From NCBI GenBank assembly GCA_021807225.1, contig JAKAPI010000004.1, forward strand, positions 1 to 53,731: DNA of 53,731 bases, in the 5' to 3' direction. This stretch comes from an archaeon (GTDB lineage Archaea; Thermoproteota; Nitrososphaeria; Nitrososphaerales; UBA183). A program made the position numbers and the translations under genes. Positions 1-6,978 of the stretch are shown piece after piece; position 1 is the stretch's first letter, and each line of letters opens with the position of its first letter. The notes below the pieces were generated by a model. It was given only the letters and a program-made list of their open reading frames with translations, did not search any database and was not told where the DNA came from.

Positions 1-156
1 CAGCGACGTGTACCCGGGGACATGGTACTTCTTCGAGAAGGAGTCGGCCCTCTCATGGTCCATGTCGCATACTGCCGCCAGGGTCTGGAGCTCGTTCAGC
101 ACGCGGACGTGGTTCTTCCCCCAGCCTCCGGTGCCGACGACCCCGATGCGGATCAT
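1..156 (-). CDS. Gfo/Idh/MocA-family oxidoreductase, N-terminal part (cut by window edge)
   Basis: The minus strand reads from ATG at 156 to the window edge, giving about 52 residues that begin MIRIGVVGTGGWGKNHVRVL. The GxGxxG dinucleotide-binding turn right after the first strand, followed by a helix ending in N(H)VRVLN and a second strand AAVCD with an acidic end, is the standard start of the Gfo/Idh/MocA sugar dehydrogenase family, which binds NAD(P). The rest lies outside the window, so substrate cannot be judged. A TATA-like element about 25-31 nt upstream fits a short or absent leader. Confidence 0.8.
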   Translation of the reverse strand, partial: MIRIGVVGTGGWGKNHVRVLNELQTLAAVCDMDHERADSFSKKYHVPGYTSL

Positions 157-177
157 CAAAATCTCGGTTGGAACTGT

Positions 178-192
178 GCCGATATAGGGTTA
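178..192 (-). promoter_or_regulatory. TATA-like promoter of the Gfo/Idh/MocA gene
   Basis: On the minus strand the sequence TTAACCCTATATCGG lies about 25-35 nt before the ATG at 156, the spacing expected for a leaderless or short-leader archaeal transcript. The rest of 157-311 shows no gene that I can support. Confidence 0.4.
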
Positions 193-311
193 ATGTCACT
201 CAAACGGGAGCGTCCAGTCTGGCCCTCCGCCCACGCCCCTCCCCGAGTTCGGGGTCACGGTGCGGGCTGGGACCGTATACGTCGGTCAGGGAGTGATCAG
301 CTAGGGCAGGG

Positions 312-1442
312 TCAGTCTCTCCGCAGCGCAGGGGTGGCAGAGATCAGCGTGACTTCTGCGTTCCCGAGCCCCTTCTTCATCCCCCTGACCGAGTCCTGGT
401 CTTCCTTCGAGCAGACGATTACCACGTTGTGCTTCAACGGGTCGAAGACCTCCGGCCCTCCCTTCCCCCTCGAGCCTGACACGATGTCTACGTCGGTCAC
501 GTAGTCCCGCAGCCTCTGCTGTATGCTCTCTGCGACCTGCAGCCGCTCGCCGCGCATCTCATACCTGTCGAGGCTCCAGAGCAGCGTTATCCTCGTCCTG
601 CTGGCCTTCAGCTGCTTCTCCTTCAGCACCTCCCTCGTCTCGTCAACCACATATCTCACGTAGTTGTCGAAGCTCTTCAGCGTAGCGCCCGCGAGGTAGG
701 CGATGGCCTCGCCGGTATCTTCGCTTGCCTGGATAGCCTTCAGTTCGAACAGATGCTTCGAGAACTCGTCAAGGTACACCTCTGACTTCCTCTGCAGCGT
801 GACCCTCGCCTCGCGCGCCCTCCTTGCCATCTCTATTTCGGTGACAGACGCCACGGCTGCCTCCATGACCCCCGACGCGTATTCCAGCTCAGCCGAAAAC
901 ACGTTCTGTGAATTGGGCGTGTACCCGAGGGCCTGAAGCGGCCCCTTCTCCTGGAGCCCCGCGGCGGAGACCACCGCCGGCTTCGGGTCCCTGGGCCTGA
1001 GGGGCATGTACGCGTAGGTCAGGGTCGAACCGACCTGCAGCCCCGTCTGCTTCTCCACCATCATGATGTTCTCCGAGTTACCGCCCGGCGCGGTGGGGAG
1101 CGAGTTGACCAAGTTCACCCCCTTCGAGAGATATTTCGCCAGGTCCCGTAGCTTGGACCCCGCTTCGATCAGGGTCTCGTCCGAAGGTCTCCTGAGCTTG
1201 GGGGTGAAGAAGATCACCTGCGCATCCCCAAGCACCTGCTCCAGGGGCTTGAAGCTCAGCAGCGGCTCCTCGGACATCACATCTTGGAGATTCGGGTTCT
1301 TCTTCAGGAACACTGGCTCGATGTCCATTGCCATCTGGAGAGTCTCGTCGATGATCGTCACCTGCGCACGGTCGACAAGGTCGGCGGCCAGCTTGTAGGC
1401 CTCGCTGGTGAGCCCGTACATCGCGACCTTGATCTTTGGCAA
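312..1442 (-). CDS. Conserved Rossmann-fold protein, nucleotide-sugar dehydrogenase-like
   Basis: 376 residues, starting MPKIKVAMYGL. The N-terminus looks like a Rossmann strand-turn-helix, and the spacing of later segments (a strand ending in FFTPK, then VNLVNSLPTAPGG and VGSTLTYAYMP) resembles the NAD-binding and middle domains of UDP-sugar/UDP-ManNAc dehydrogenases. The usual catalytic Cys-containing motif is not evident, so it may be a non-catalytic or diverged relative. The C-terminal third is charged and helical. It is divergently transcribed from the DUF354 gene across a 97-nt gap holding a palindromic TATA element. The family match is by eye; the function is unknown. Confidence 0.5.
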   Translation of the reverse strand: MPKIKVAMYGLTSEAYKLAADLVDRAQVTIIDETLQMAMDIEPVFLKKNPNLQDVMSEEPLLSFKPLEQVLGDAQVIFFTPKLRRPSDETLIEAGSKLRDLAKYLSKGVNLVNSLPTAPGGNSENIMMVEKQTGLQVGSTLTYAYMPLRPRDPKPAVVSAAGLQEKGPLQALGYTPNSQNVFSAELEYASGVMEAAVASVTEIEMARRAREARVTLQRKSEVYLDEFSKHLFELKAIQASEDTGEAIAYLAGATLKSFDNYVRYVVDETREVLKEKQLKASRTRITLLWSLDRYEMRGERLQVAESIQQRLRDYVTDVDIVSGSRGKGGPEVFDPLKHNVVIVCSKEDQDSVRGMKKGLGNAEVTLISATPALRRD

Positions 1443-1469
1443 AAGCTCCGCCTGGCTCGCTGGTCGTTT

Positions 1470-1480
1470 AGTATTATACT
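1470..1480. promoter_or_regulatory. Palindromic TATA element in a divergent intergenic region
   Basis: AGTATTATACT is a perfect palindrome about 28-38 nt upstream of the minus-strand start at 1442, ideal for a leaderless transcript. For the plus-strand gene starting at 1540 it would leave a leader of about 30 nt, which fits the Shine-Dalgarno sequence found there. A second TATA-like stretch (TTAGTATCT, about 1500-1508) could serve the plus gene instead. Confidence 0.45.
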
Positions 1481-1539
1481 TTGAAAGGGGGCAAACGGAT
1501 TAGTATCTAGGCGAAGCCGGAATGCGCGAGGAGCTAACG

Positions 1540-2592
1540 TTGCGCGCATGGTTCGACATCCTGACCCCGAAGCAGGTTCTCTTCTTCAAGCCGATAATCG
1601 ACACCCTCAGGGACTCGGGAGCAGACGTCCTGGCGACGTCGCGCAGGTACCGCGAAGTCGGGCCCCTGGCTGAACGGGCGGGCCTGAAGCTCGAGTACGT
1701 CGGTGACAGGGGGGCACGAGGACAGGAGGACCAGCTGACAGCCGCCACCCGGCGCCAGGCCGAGTTGATCCCCCTGGTCAAGAGGTTCGACCCCCAGGTC
1801 GCTGTCTCGATAGCATCCGCCGTGTGCGCCCGCATAGCCTTCGGCCTGGGAGTCAGGCATGTGGCCGTGAACGACTCTCCTCACTCCGTGGTGGCGGGGA
1901 GGCTCTCCATCCCCCTGAGCCACCACCTTCTCTGCCCCTGGGTGATACCATACGGTGCCTGGGCGCCCTTCGGGATCCGCAGGGGCCAGGTCACCACCTA
2001 CCGGGCCCTCGACCCTGCCGCATGGCTCAAGCGGGAGCCGCTCCCCGGCCCGGTCCCTGACCTCGACCCAGGGAAGAAGACCATCACGGTTCGCGTCCAG
2101 GAGAGCGACGCCCCATACCTGGCGAAGGCCGACATGACCTGGGTGGACAAAGTGCTCGAGTCCCTCCTGGGAGTGTTTCCCGACGCCAACAGGGTCGCCC
2201 TCTGCAGATACGACTACCAGGTAGAAGAAGTGCGGTCAAGGTTCGGGGCGAAGTGGACCGTCCCGGCCGACGTGGTTAGCGGGCACGACCTCCTCGCGGC
2301 GACCGACCTGTTCGTGGGGATGGGGGGTACCATGAACGCTGAGGCAGCGCTCATGGGGGTCCCGACCATCTCGGCCTTCCAGGGTTCCTTGTACACCGAC
2401 CGATACCTCAAGTCAGTCGGGTTGCTCCGAAGGGCGCTGTCTCCCTCCTCCCTCGTGGGCGAGGCAAGGCTGCTCACGGCCGACTCCTTCAGGGAGCGGT
2501 ACGCCAAGAAGGCGAAGCATGTCCTCGACTCGATGGAAGATCCCGTCCCCAAGATAGCCGCCCACATCGAGAAAGCGGCCAATCAAGCCTAA
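1540..2592 (+). CDS. DUF354 family protein (glycosyltransferase-like)
   Basis: 350 residues from the TTG at 1540. The start MRAWFDILTPKQVLFFKPII is the family signature 'W-D-[I/L]-L-T-P-K-Q', and GAGGAG lies 6 nt before this TTG, so I prefer it to the ATG at 1522, which would add six residues. DUF354 proteins adopt a GT-B-like, UDP-GlcNAc 2-epimerase-like fold and are found mainly in archaea, often near sugar genes. Here the glycine-rich segment VGMGGTMNAEAALMGVPT near the C-terminus matches the nucleotide-sugar binding region of that fold. Substrate unknown; a role in surface glycosylation is inference. Confidence 0.75.
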   Translation: MRAWFDILTPKQVLFFKPIIDTLRDSGADVLATSRRYREVGPLAERAGLKLEYVGDRGARGQEDQLTAATRRQAELIPLVKRFDPQVAVSIASAVCARIAFGLGVRHVAVNDSPHSVVAGRLSIPLSHHLLCPWVIPYGAWAPFGIRRGQVTTYRALDPAAWLKREPLPGPVPDLDPGKKTITVRVQESDAPYLAKADMTWVDKVLESLLGVFPDANRVALCRYDYQVEEVRSRFGAKWTVPADVVSGHDLLAATDLFVGMGGTMNAEAALMGVPTISAFQGSLYTDRYLKSVGLLRRALSPSSLVGEARLLTADSFRERYAKKAKHVLDSMEDPVPKIAAHIEKAANQA

Positions 2593-2620
2593 ATCATCAC
2601 CGCCCCGTGCTTCTTCCTGC

Positions 2621-2694
2621 AGCCCGGTCGTCTAGTTGGTCAAGGATGGAGGCCTTTGGAGCCTTCGACGGAGGTTCGAATCCTCCCCGGGCTA
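2621..2694 (+). tRNA. tRNA-Gln (anticodon TTG)
   Basis: The acceptor AGCCCGG (2621-2627) pairs with CCGGGCT (2687-2693), discriminator A2694. The T arm is GGAGG-TTCGAAT-CCTCC. The anticodon stem GAGGC/GCCTT encloses the loop CTTTGGA, giving anticodon TTG. An A1-U72 first pair is typical of archaeal tRNA-Gln. No intron and no encoded CCA. The stop codon of the next, oppositely oriented gene overlaps the last three bases. Confidence 0.93.
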
Positions 2695-3840
2695 CGTTAA
2701 TTCGAACATCAGTGTTTCCAAACCGTCTGCCCCAACGAATGACAAGAAGGCATATCCGATTTCGGCGGTCTGATAGAACGCGAAGTCTGAGCGAAGGCGG
2801 CTCTTCAATCGTCCAAGCTCAAACACAATTTGACGCTCAAGTGCCTCTCGGGACATGGCTTCGGTAATGGTTACAAGCCTGTTCTCGAATATCACCTTGC
2901 CGTCCCCTGTCATCATGTCTGCGCCTCCGGCCGAAGGATCATTCAACGTCAAACGCTCGAAATCTAGCTCCCGAGCCGCTATTGAGTAGGCGATTTCGGT
3001 TCCGAGCCTGCCGTGTGGGTATCTGTATCTACTCTGTAGCATTTTGCTCTCTAATTCTCTCTTGGGCGAAACGTGGTAAGAACCTGAAGGTTTCCAAGGC
3101 AATCGCCTGATATCTAAGCCTCGTAACTGTTCAACTCTTACGCTGCTGTAGAGTTGTTTTGGATCGCGCAAATAAAACGATGCTACCCTGACTTGGGTAG
3201 ACCCATAAGCAAGTCGCAGTCGAACGCCATCAGACGAAAGGAAGGAGACTCTCGGAAACTTCCTACCTTGCCTTATCCCTAGCCATGGATTCGAGTGCCC
3301 GTCATGGTAGATTCTCATCTTTCTCGTGTGCCCAAAGAAGTCTTTCAACCCGGCCTCTAGGAAACACCCCTTTCCCGGTCCGAACCCAAGATGCTCCGAT
3401 GGTTCCAATCGGACATCGAACTTGGAGATTCCTTCAACGGCAGGCTGTTGCTGCACGACTACGCAGAGAGCTCTTCCATCTAGGATGCGTACGATCTGGC
3501 TTTCATCGGGTAACCAACTAAATCCAACCTCATTTCTTAGTTTGATGCATGGAATGTTCCGTATGAACTGATGCTTTGTGAGCAGCTCCGCAGACAAGGT
3601 AAGCCTTTGGCCCGGCCGGCCGATGTTATTCGGCACCGTACCCATCCAAACAGGTCCACCTTCGTACCTATGGTAAACCACCCTACCGCTCTCGAGGTAT
3701 CGAACTTTGAGCAAAGTCGAGCGGCCCGCTTTAAAACCAGGCACATCGTCTTGGAGCAAAGTTGCCCTCAAGAACGACATAGTGTTCTGTCTGGTATGGA
3801 AGTAAACTTGGTTCTGCGTCCCGAGCGCGATTTTCAACAC
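2692..3840 (-). CDS. Unknown 382-residue protein with a possible C-terminal PD-(D/E)XK-like nuclease motif
   Basis: Reads from GTG 3840 to a TAG that overlaps the final CTA of tRNA-Gln. Base composition is clearly less G+C-rich than the neighbours, pointing to transfer. I do not recognise the family. The last 110 residues contain GTEIAYSIAARE, then GGADMMTGDGK, then VIFENRL: an E...GxD...ExR layout that could be a PD-(D/E)XK nuclease core with Arg for Lys. The first 270 residues look beta-rich. A TATA-like TTATTAATC lies 20-28 nt upstream of the GTG. It is the only gene between tRNA-Gln and a tRNA 3'-half, so it probably belongs to a small integrated element. The nuclease assignment is inference. 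Confidence 0.6.
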   Translation of the reverse strand: MLKIALGTQNQVYFHTRQNTMSFLRATLLQDDVPGFKAGRSTLLKVRYLESGRVVYHRYEGGPVWMGTVPNNIGRPGQRLTLSAELLTKHQFIRNIPCIKLRNEVGFSWLPDESQIVRILDGRALCVVVQQQPAVEGISKFDVRLEPSEHLGFGPGKGCFLEAGLKDFFGHTRKMRIYHDGHSNPWLGIRQGRKFPRVSFLSSDGVRLRLAYGSTQVRVASFYLRDPKQLYSSVRVEQLRGLDIRRLPWKPSGSYHVSPKRELESKMLQSRYRYPHGRLGTEIAYSIAARELDFERLTLNDPSAGGADMMTGDGKVIFENRLVTITEAMSREALERQIVFELGRLKSRLRSDFAFYQTAEIGYAFLSFVGADGLETLMFELT

Positions 3841-3874
3841 ATGCAGATAGTACTCCCAGATTAATAACGGCCAA
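2695..3874. mobile_element. Putative single-gene insertion between tRNA-Gln and a tRNA 3' half
   Basis: The left boundary is the 3' end of intact tRNA-Gln and the right boundary is a 36-nt tRNA 3'-half with a near-identical T loop and acceptor end. Between them is one lower-G+C gene reading toward the tRNA. This is the outline of an element inserted at a tRNA 3' end. No tyrosine integrase, transposase or terminal inverted repeat is visible, so the mode of insertion is open. Confidence 0.5.
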
Positions 3875-3910
3875 CCTTCGGCGACCTAGGTTCGAATCCT
3901 AGCCGGGCTA
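3875..3910 (+). pseudogene. tRNA 3'-half remnant (tRNA-Gln-like)
   Basis: CCTTCGGCGAC is followed by a complete T arm (CTAGG-TTCGAAT-CCTAG), the acceptor strand CCGGGCT and discriminator A. The acceptor strand equals that of tRNA-Gln(TTG) at 2621, but the T stem and variable loop differ. No matching AGCCCGG 5' strand, D arm or anticodon arm precedes it. It could be the truncated remains of a second tRNA-Gln (for example CTG) or the far attachment site of the insert. A trans-spliced split-tRNA 3' half is a remote alternative. Confidence 0.6.
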
Positions 3911-3927
3911 TCGGCTCCGCCGGCGCG

Positions 3928-4713
3928 CTACGCTCCGCCCAGCGACACTATCAGATCTGTCAGGAACCCGACGCAGAGCCCCAGGAATATCCCGTTCATC
4001 ATCAGCCCGCTGCTGTATCGCCGCCTCCCGGTGTTGAACATCAGCATGGTGACGTAGACCAGGGCCCCCCCGGCCAGTGATAGGAAGAACACGTACGCCA
4101 GCGGAGAGAAGAACGCGCTCCCCAGCAGCGTCCCGACGAGGGTCGGGACCCCGCCGATGAACAGCACCTTGGCCAGAAACGACGTCTTCGGTCTAGGGCT
4201 CAGCCCCGTCAACGGCGCCGTGATGCCGAACCCCTCGGTGGCGTTGTGCGCCGCGAACCCCACCACCAGCACGAGCCCGAGCCCGATGGCTCCGAACGCG
4301 AAGGACTGGCCGATGGCCAACCCCTCGCTCAGGTTGTGCGCCCCTATGCCGAGGGCGGTCATGGTCGAGACCTTGCCCGGCTCGACACCCTCCAGGCTCT
4401 TGCCTATGTATCTCCGCTCGTAGGCGACCAGGCCGAGTAGCCCGAGGGTCAGCCCTCCGAACATCAGGGCCAGGTTCGCGACCGCTGTCTCCGCCGAGCC
4501 CGTTCCCTGGAACGCCGAAGTCGCAGTGGCGGTGGTAAGATCCCAGGCATGGCTGAACACGTCGACGATGAGGAACATCAGGATCCCGACCGCGAACGCA
4601 TTCAGGAACCCCCTGGTCCTGTCCCCCACCCCGAGCAGGGCGACCGGTAGCCCGAGGAAGATGGTGAACCCTGCCAGGCTCCCCAAGAGGGTCAGCTCGA
4701 TCAGGTCGACCAA
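3928..4713 (-). CDS. ZIP family metal transporter
   Basis: About 261 residues from TTG 4713, with eight hydrophobic segments. The conserved membrane helices carry GIGAHNLSEGLAIGQSFAFGAIGLGL and GFAAHNATEGFGI, the HN(x)xEG motifs of ZIP transporters that bind divalent metals (Zn, Mn or Fe) in the transport path. I prefer TTG 4713 to the ATG at 4794, because the palindromic TATA element at 4739-4752 sits 26 nt upstream of it and the longer version would place the promoter inside the gene. It is divergent from the radical SAM gene. Metal specificity cannot be told. Confidence 0.85.
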   Translation of the reverse strand: MVDLIELTLLGSLAGFTIFLGLPVALLGVGDRTRGFLNAFAVGILMFLIVDVFSHAWDLTTATATSAFQGTGSAETAVANLALMFGGLTLGLLGLVAYERRYIGKSLEGVEPGKVSTMTALGIGAHNLSEGLAIGQSFAFGAIGLGLVLVVGFAAHNATEGFGITAPLTGLSPRPKTSFLAKVLFIGGVPTLVGTLLGSAFFSPLAYVFFLSLAGGALVYVTMLMFNTGRRRYSSGLMMNGIFLGLCVGFLTDLIVSLGGA

Positions 4714-4738
4714 GTTGCAGGACTTCTTGCCTGCGGAA

Positions 4739-4752
4739 ATAACATATGTTAT
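4739..4752. promoter_or_regulatory. Perfect 14-bp palindrome / TATA element between ZIP transporter and amrS
   Basis: ATAACATATGTTAT equals its own reverse complement. It lies 26 nt upstream of the ZIP TTG start and 49 nt upstream of the ATG at 4801. It is AT-rich in a G+C-rich region, so TATA function is likely. Its perfect symmetry next to a metal transporter also allows a repressor operator; that is inference. Confidence 0.45.
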
Positions 4753-4800
4753 AACCGTTGCCTGGCGATTCTCAGAACAGAAGGGCGCCTGCAATCCTTA

Positions 4801-6978
4801 ATGGTCGGCCGAGCTTCTTCTCACGCAATGTCCCAGGGAGCCAGGCTCACGGAGCCGGCAGGCAAGGCCGCGGAGCTCTTCCGCAACCTGCCGAACGGCA
4901 AGGTGCAGTGCACCGCCTGCGCCCGGCTCTGCCAGATCGGCGAAGGGCAGGTCGGCCTCTGCGGCGTCCGAGGGGTAGTGGGAGGGAAGCTCTACCTGCT
5001 GGTCTATGGCAGGGTGATGGCGGGCCACATCGATCCCATCGAAAAGAAGCCCGTGGTCCACTACCGCCCCGGTTCGAAGATCTTCTCGCTCGCGACTTCG
5101 GGGTGTAACTGGCTCTGCCACCCCAAAGGCACGAAGATACTATTGTCCGATGGGACAAAGAAAGACGTCGAGAGGGTCATCCCAGGGGACATGCTCTGGT
5201 CATACGACGTAAAACACGGCATGGCTATCCGCCCGAACGTCGTGACCCATGCAGCATCTCGCCAAGGGAGGCTTTGGGAGGTGAGGTATGGCAAGGGGAA
5301 GTGGCAAAGAATCCTCCTGACGGCCGAGCACCCTGTCCTCACGTCGGAGGGGTGGAAGGAGACCAAGGACCTGAAAGGAGGAGACATGGTCTTGAAAGTC
5401 TGGTATCAGAACACCAAGTCATGGAAGGAAAAGCAACCCTCCTCGATAAAGAATGCGACATTCAACTGCGGGCGATGCGGATCCGCAGTGGTAGGCATAG
5501 AGAACTGGAACCGGCACCGAGGAGGATGCTACACCAAGGGCCTGGCCATTCCTCCTGAAGAGATCGAGGCAAGGAGCAGGCGCATGCTGGAAAGGAACCC
5601 CATGCGGAACCCCGAAATAGCCCGAAGAGCCCTTGGCAATAGCAAAGCGCGTTTCCTGGTAGACCCCACGCATGGATGGCACAGAAACGCCGAGAGAATG
5701 GCGAGCTGGTTGCACGAGCATCCTTCCAAGTCGCAACAGTCCCTCTATTCCATACTAGACGAACTCGGCGTCGACTATGAGAAGGAGTTGAGGTTCCAGG
5801 CGGAGAAGAGAATCCCCGACTCCAAGTCTTACTACATCTTGGATGCCGCGTTCCCGAGAATCCACCTTGACGTGGAAGTCGACGGTTGGTGGCACTATAA
5901 CAGTGTCCAAGTCAAGGAGGACGACGCGGTCCGTGACGCCACGATGAAGGCGAACGGATGGCAAGTCCTCAGGCTTCCAGGCTCCTATGTCTACAACCAT
6001 CCGGAAGAGGTCAAGGCTATGATCGCCGAATATCTCCAGATGCCAGTGATGAAGAACAAGAGAAGTTGGCTTACAGTTACGAGCGCGGAGCCCACCGAGA
6101 GGATAGAGCAGGTCTACAGCATTGAGACCATCCCTGACCACAACTATGTCGCAGATTCGATTGTGGTACACAACTGCCGCTATTGCCAGAACTACGACAT
6201 CAGCCAGAGGAGGAAGATCGAGGGGGTCGAGGCTGCGCCGGTGGACATGGTCGACCAGGCCCTGGCCCACGGGTGCGAAGGGGTCGCCTACACCTACAAC
6301 CAGCCGACCATCTTCATGGAGTATGCCCGGGACGTCGGGAGGCTGGCGCGGTCGAAGGGGCTCTTCAACGTCTTCGTCTCCAACGGCTACGACACGCCCG
6401 AGGCCGTCGCCATGATGGACGACTTCCTCGACTGCATAACCGTGGACTTCAAAGGTAGCGGCGAGACCCAGTTCGTCAGGAGCTACATCGGCATACCCGA
6501 CGCAGACCCCATCTACCAGACGCTGCTGGAGGTAAAACGCCGGGGGAAGGTGCACGTCGAGGTCACAGACCTGATAGTCCCCAGGGCCGGAGAGTCGCTC
6601 GAGGCGGCGTCCAAGATGTGTCGGTGGGTCTACGACAACCTCGGCCCCGACACCCCCGTCCACTTCCTGAGATTCCATCCCGACTACAAGATGATGGACT
6701 TCCCATGGACCCCGGTCGAGACCCTTGAGAAGCATGTCAGAGTGGGGAGGGACGCGGGGCTGAACTACGTCTACATCGGCAACGTACCGGGGCACCCTGA
6801 CGAGAGCACCTACTGCCCCGGGTGCAAAGGGGTCCTGATCAAGAGGTACGGCTACGAGATCCTGGAATACAACCTGGATGAGAAGAACAGGTGCAGGCTC
6901 TGCGGCCACCACACCCCCATAGTCGGGCCCCTGAGCAGGTCCCACGCCGAGGACAGGTTCGTCTCGGTGATCAGCTAG
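4801..6978 (+). CDS. amrS: AmmeMemoRadiSam-type radical SAM enzyme AmrS, interrupted by an intein
   Basis: The precursor is 725 residues; removing residues 106-458 leaves 372, the usual AmrS size. The N-terminal part has CTACARLCQIGEGQVGLCGVRG and a segment ending in HIDPIEKKPVVHYRPGSKIFSLATSG, both typical of AmrS. After splicing, the radical SAM cluster motif reads C-NWL-C-RY-C, followed by QNYDISQR. Downstream are AYTYNQPTIFMEYA and a C-terminal CPGC...CRLCG pair, possibly metal-binding. AmrS is the radical SAM partner of the AMMECR1 and Memo proteins; its reaction is not settled. ATG 4828 is an alternative start. The 3' end overlaps trxB by 8 nt, convergently. Confidence 0.85.
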   Translation: MVGRASSHAMSQGARLTEPAGKAAELFRNLPNGKVQCTACARLCQIGEGQVGLCGVRGVVGGKLYLLVYGRVMAGHIDPIEKKPVVHYRPGSKIFSLATSGCNWLCHPKGTKILLSDGTKKDVERVIPGDMLWSYDVKHGMAIRPNVVTHAASRQGRLWEVRYGKGKWQRILLTAEHPVLTSEGWKETKDLKGGDMVLKVWYQNTKSWKEKQPSSIKNATFNCGRCGSAVVGIENWNRHRGGCYTKGLAIPPEEIEARSRRMLERNPMRNPEIARRALGNSKARFLVDPTHGWHRNAERMASWLHEHPSKSQQSLYSILDELGVDYEKELRFQAEKRIPDSKSYYILDAAFPRIHLDVEVDGWWHYNSVQVKEDDAVRDATMKANGWQVLRLPGSYVYNHPEEVKAMIAEYLQMPVMKNKRSWLTVTSAEPTERIEQVYSIETIPDHNYVADSIVVHNCRYCQNYDISQRRKIEGVEAAPVDMVDQALAHGCEGVAYTYNQPTIFMEYARDVGRLARSKGLFNVFVSNGYDTPEAVAMMDDFLDCITVDFKGSGETQFVRSYIGIPDADPIYQTLLEVKRRGKVHVEVTDLIVPRAGESLEAASKMCRWVYDNLGPDTPVHFLRFHPDYKMMDFPWTPVETLEKHVRVGRDAGLNYVYIGNVPGHPDESTYCPGCKGVLIKRYGYEILEYNLDEKNRCRLCGHHTPIVGPLSRSHAEDRFVSVIS
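5116..6174 (+). mobile_element. Intein in AmrS with a Vsr/DUF559-like endonuclease domain
   Basis: 353 residues, from Cys1 (TGC 5116) to His-Asn (6169-6174), followed by Cys+1 (TGC 6175). Block A is CHPKGTKILLSDGTKKDVERV, block B is LLTAEHPVLT with the TxxH motif, and block F is DHNYVADSIVVHN. The middle holds a C-x2-C...H...C zinc-finger-like stretch (223-243), a MRNPEIARR segment recalling nuclease-associated NUMOD motifs (268-276), and a nuclease-like core: ILDAAFPRIHLDVEVDGWWH (346-365), then D...R...GWQVLRLPG. The E-V-D-G-x-x-H pattern fits the DUF559/Vsr branch of PD-(D/E)XK folds rather than LAGLIDADG. Splicing residues are all present, so it is probably active. Confidence 0.88.

Noticed and set aside
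5755..6945. Long minus-strand open frame opposite the amrS intein and C-terminus
   Set aside because: It is a shadow frame in G+C-rich coding DNA: no recognisable domain, and the plus frame carries conserved radical SAM and intein motifs throughout.
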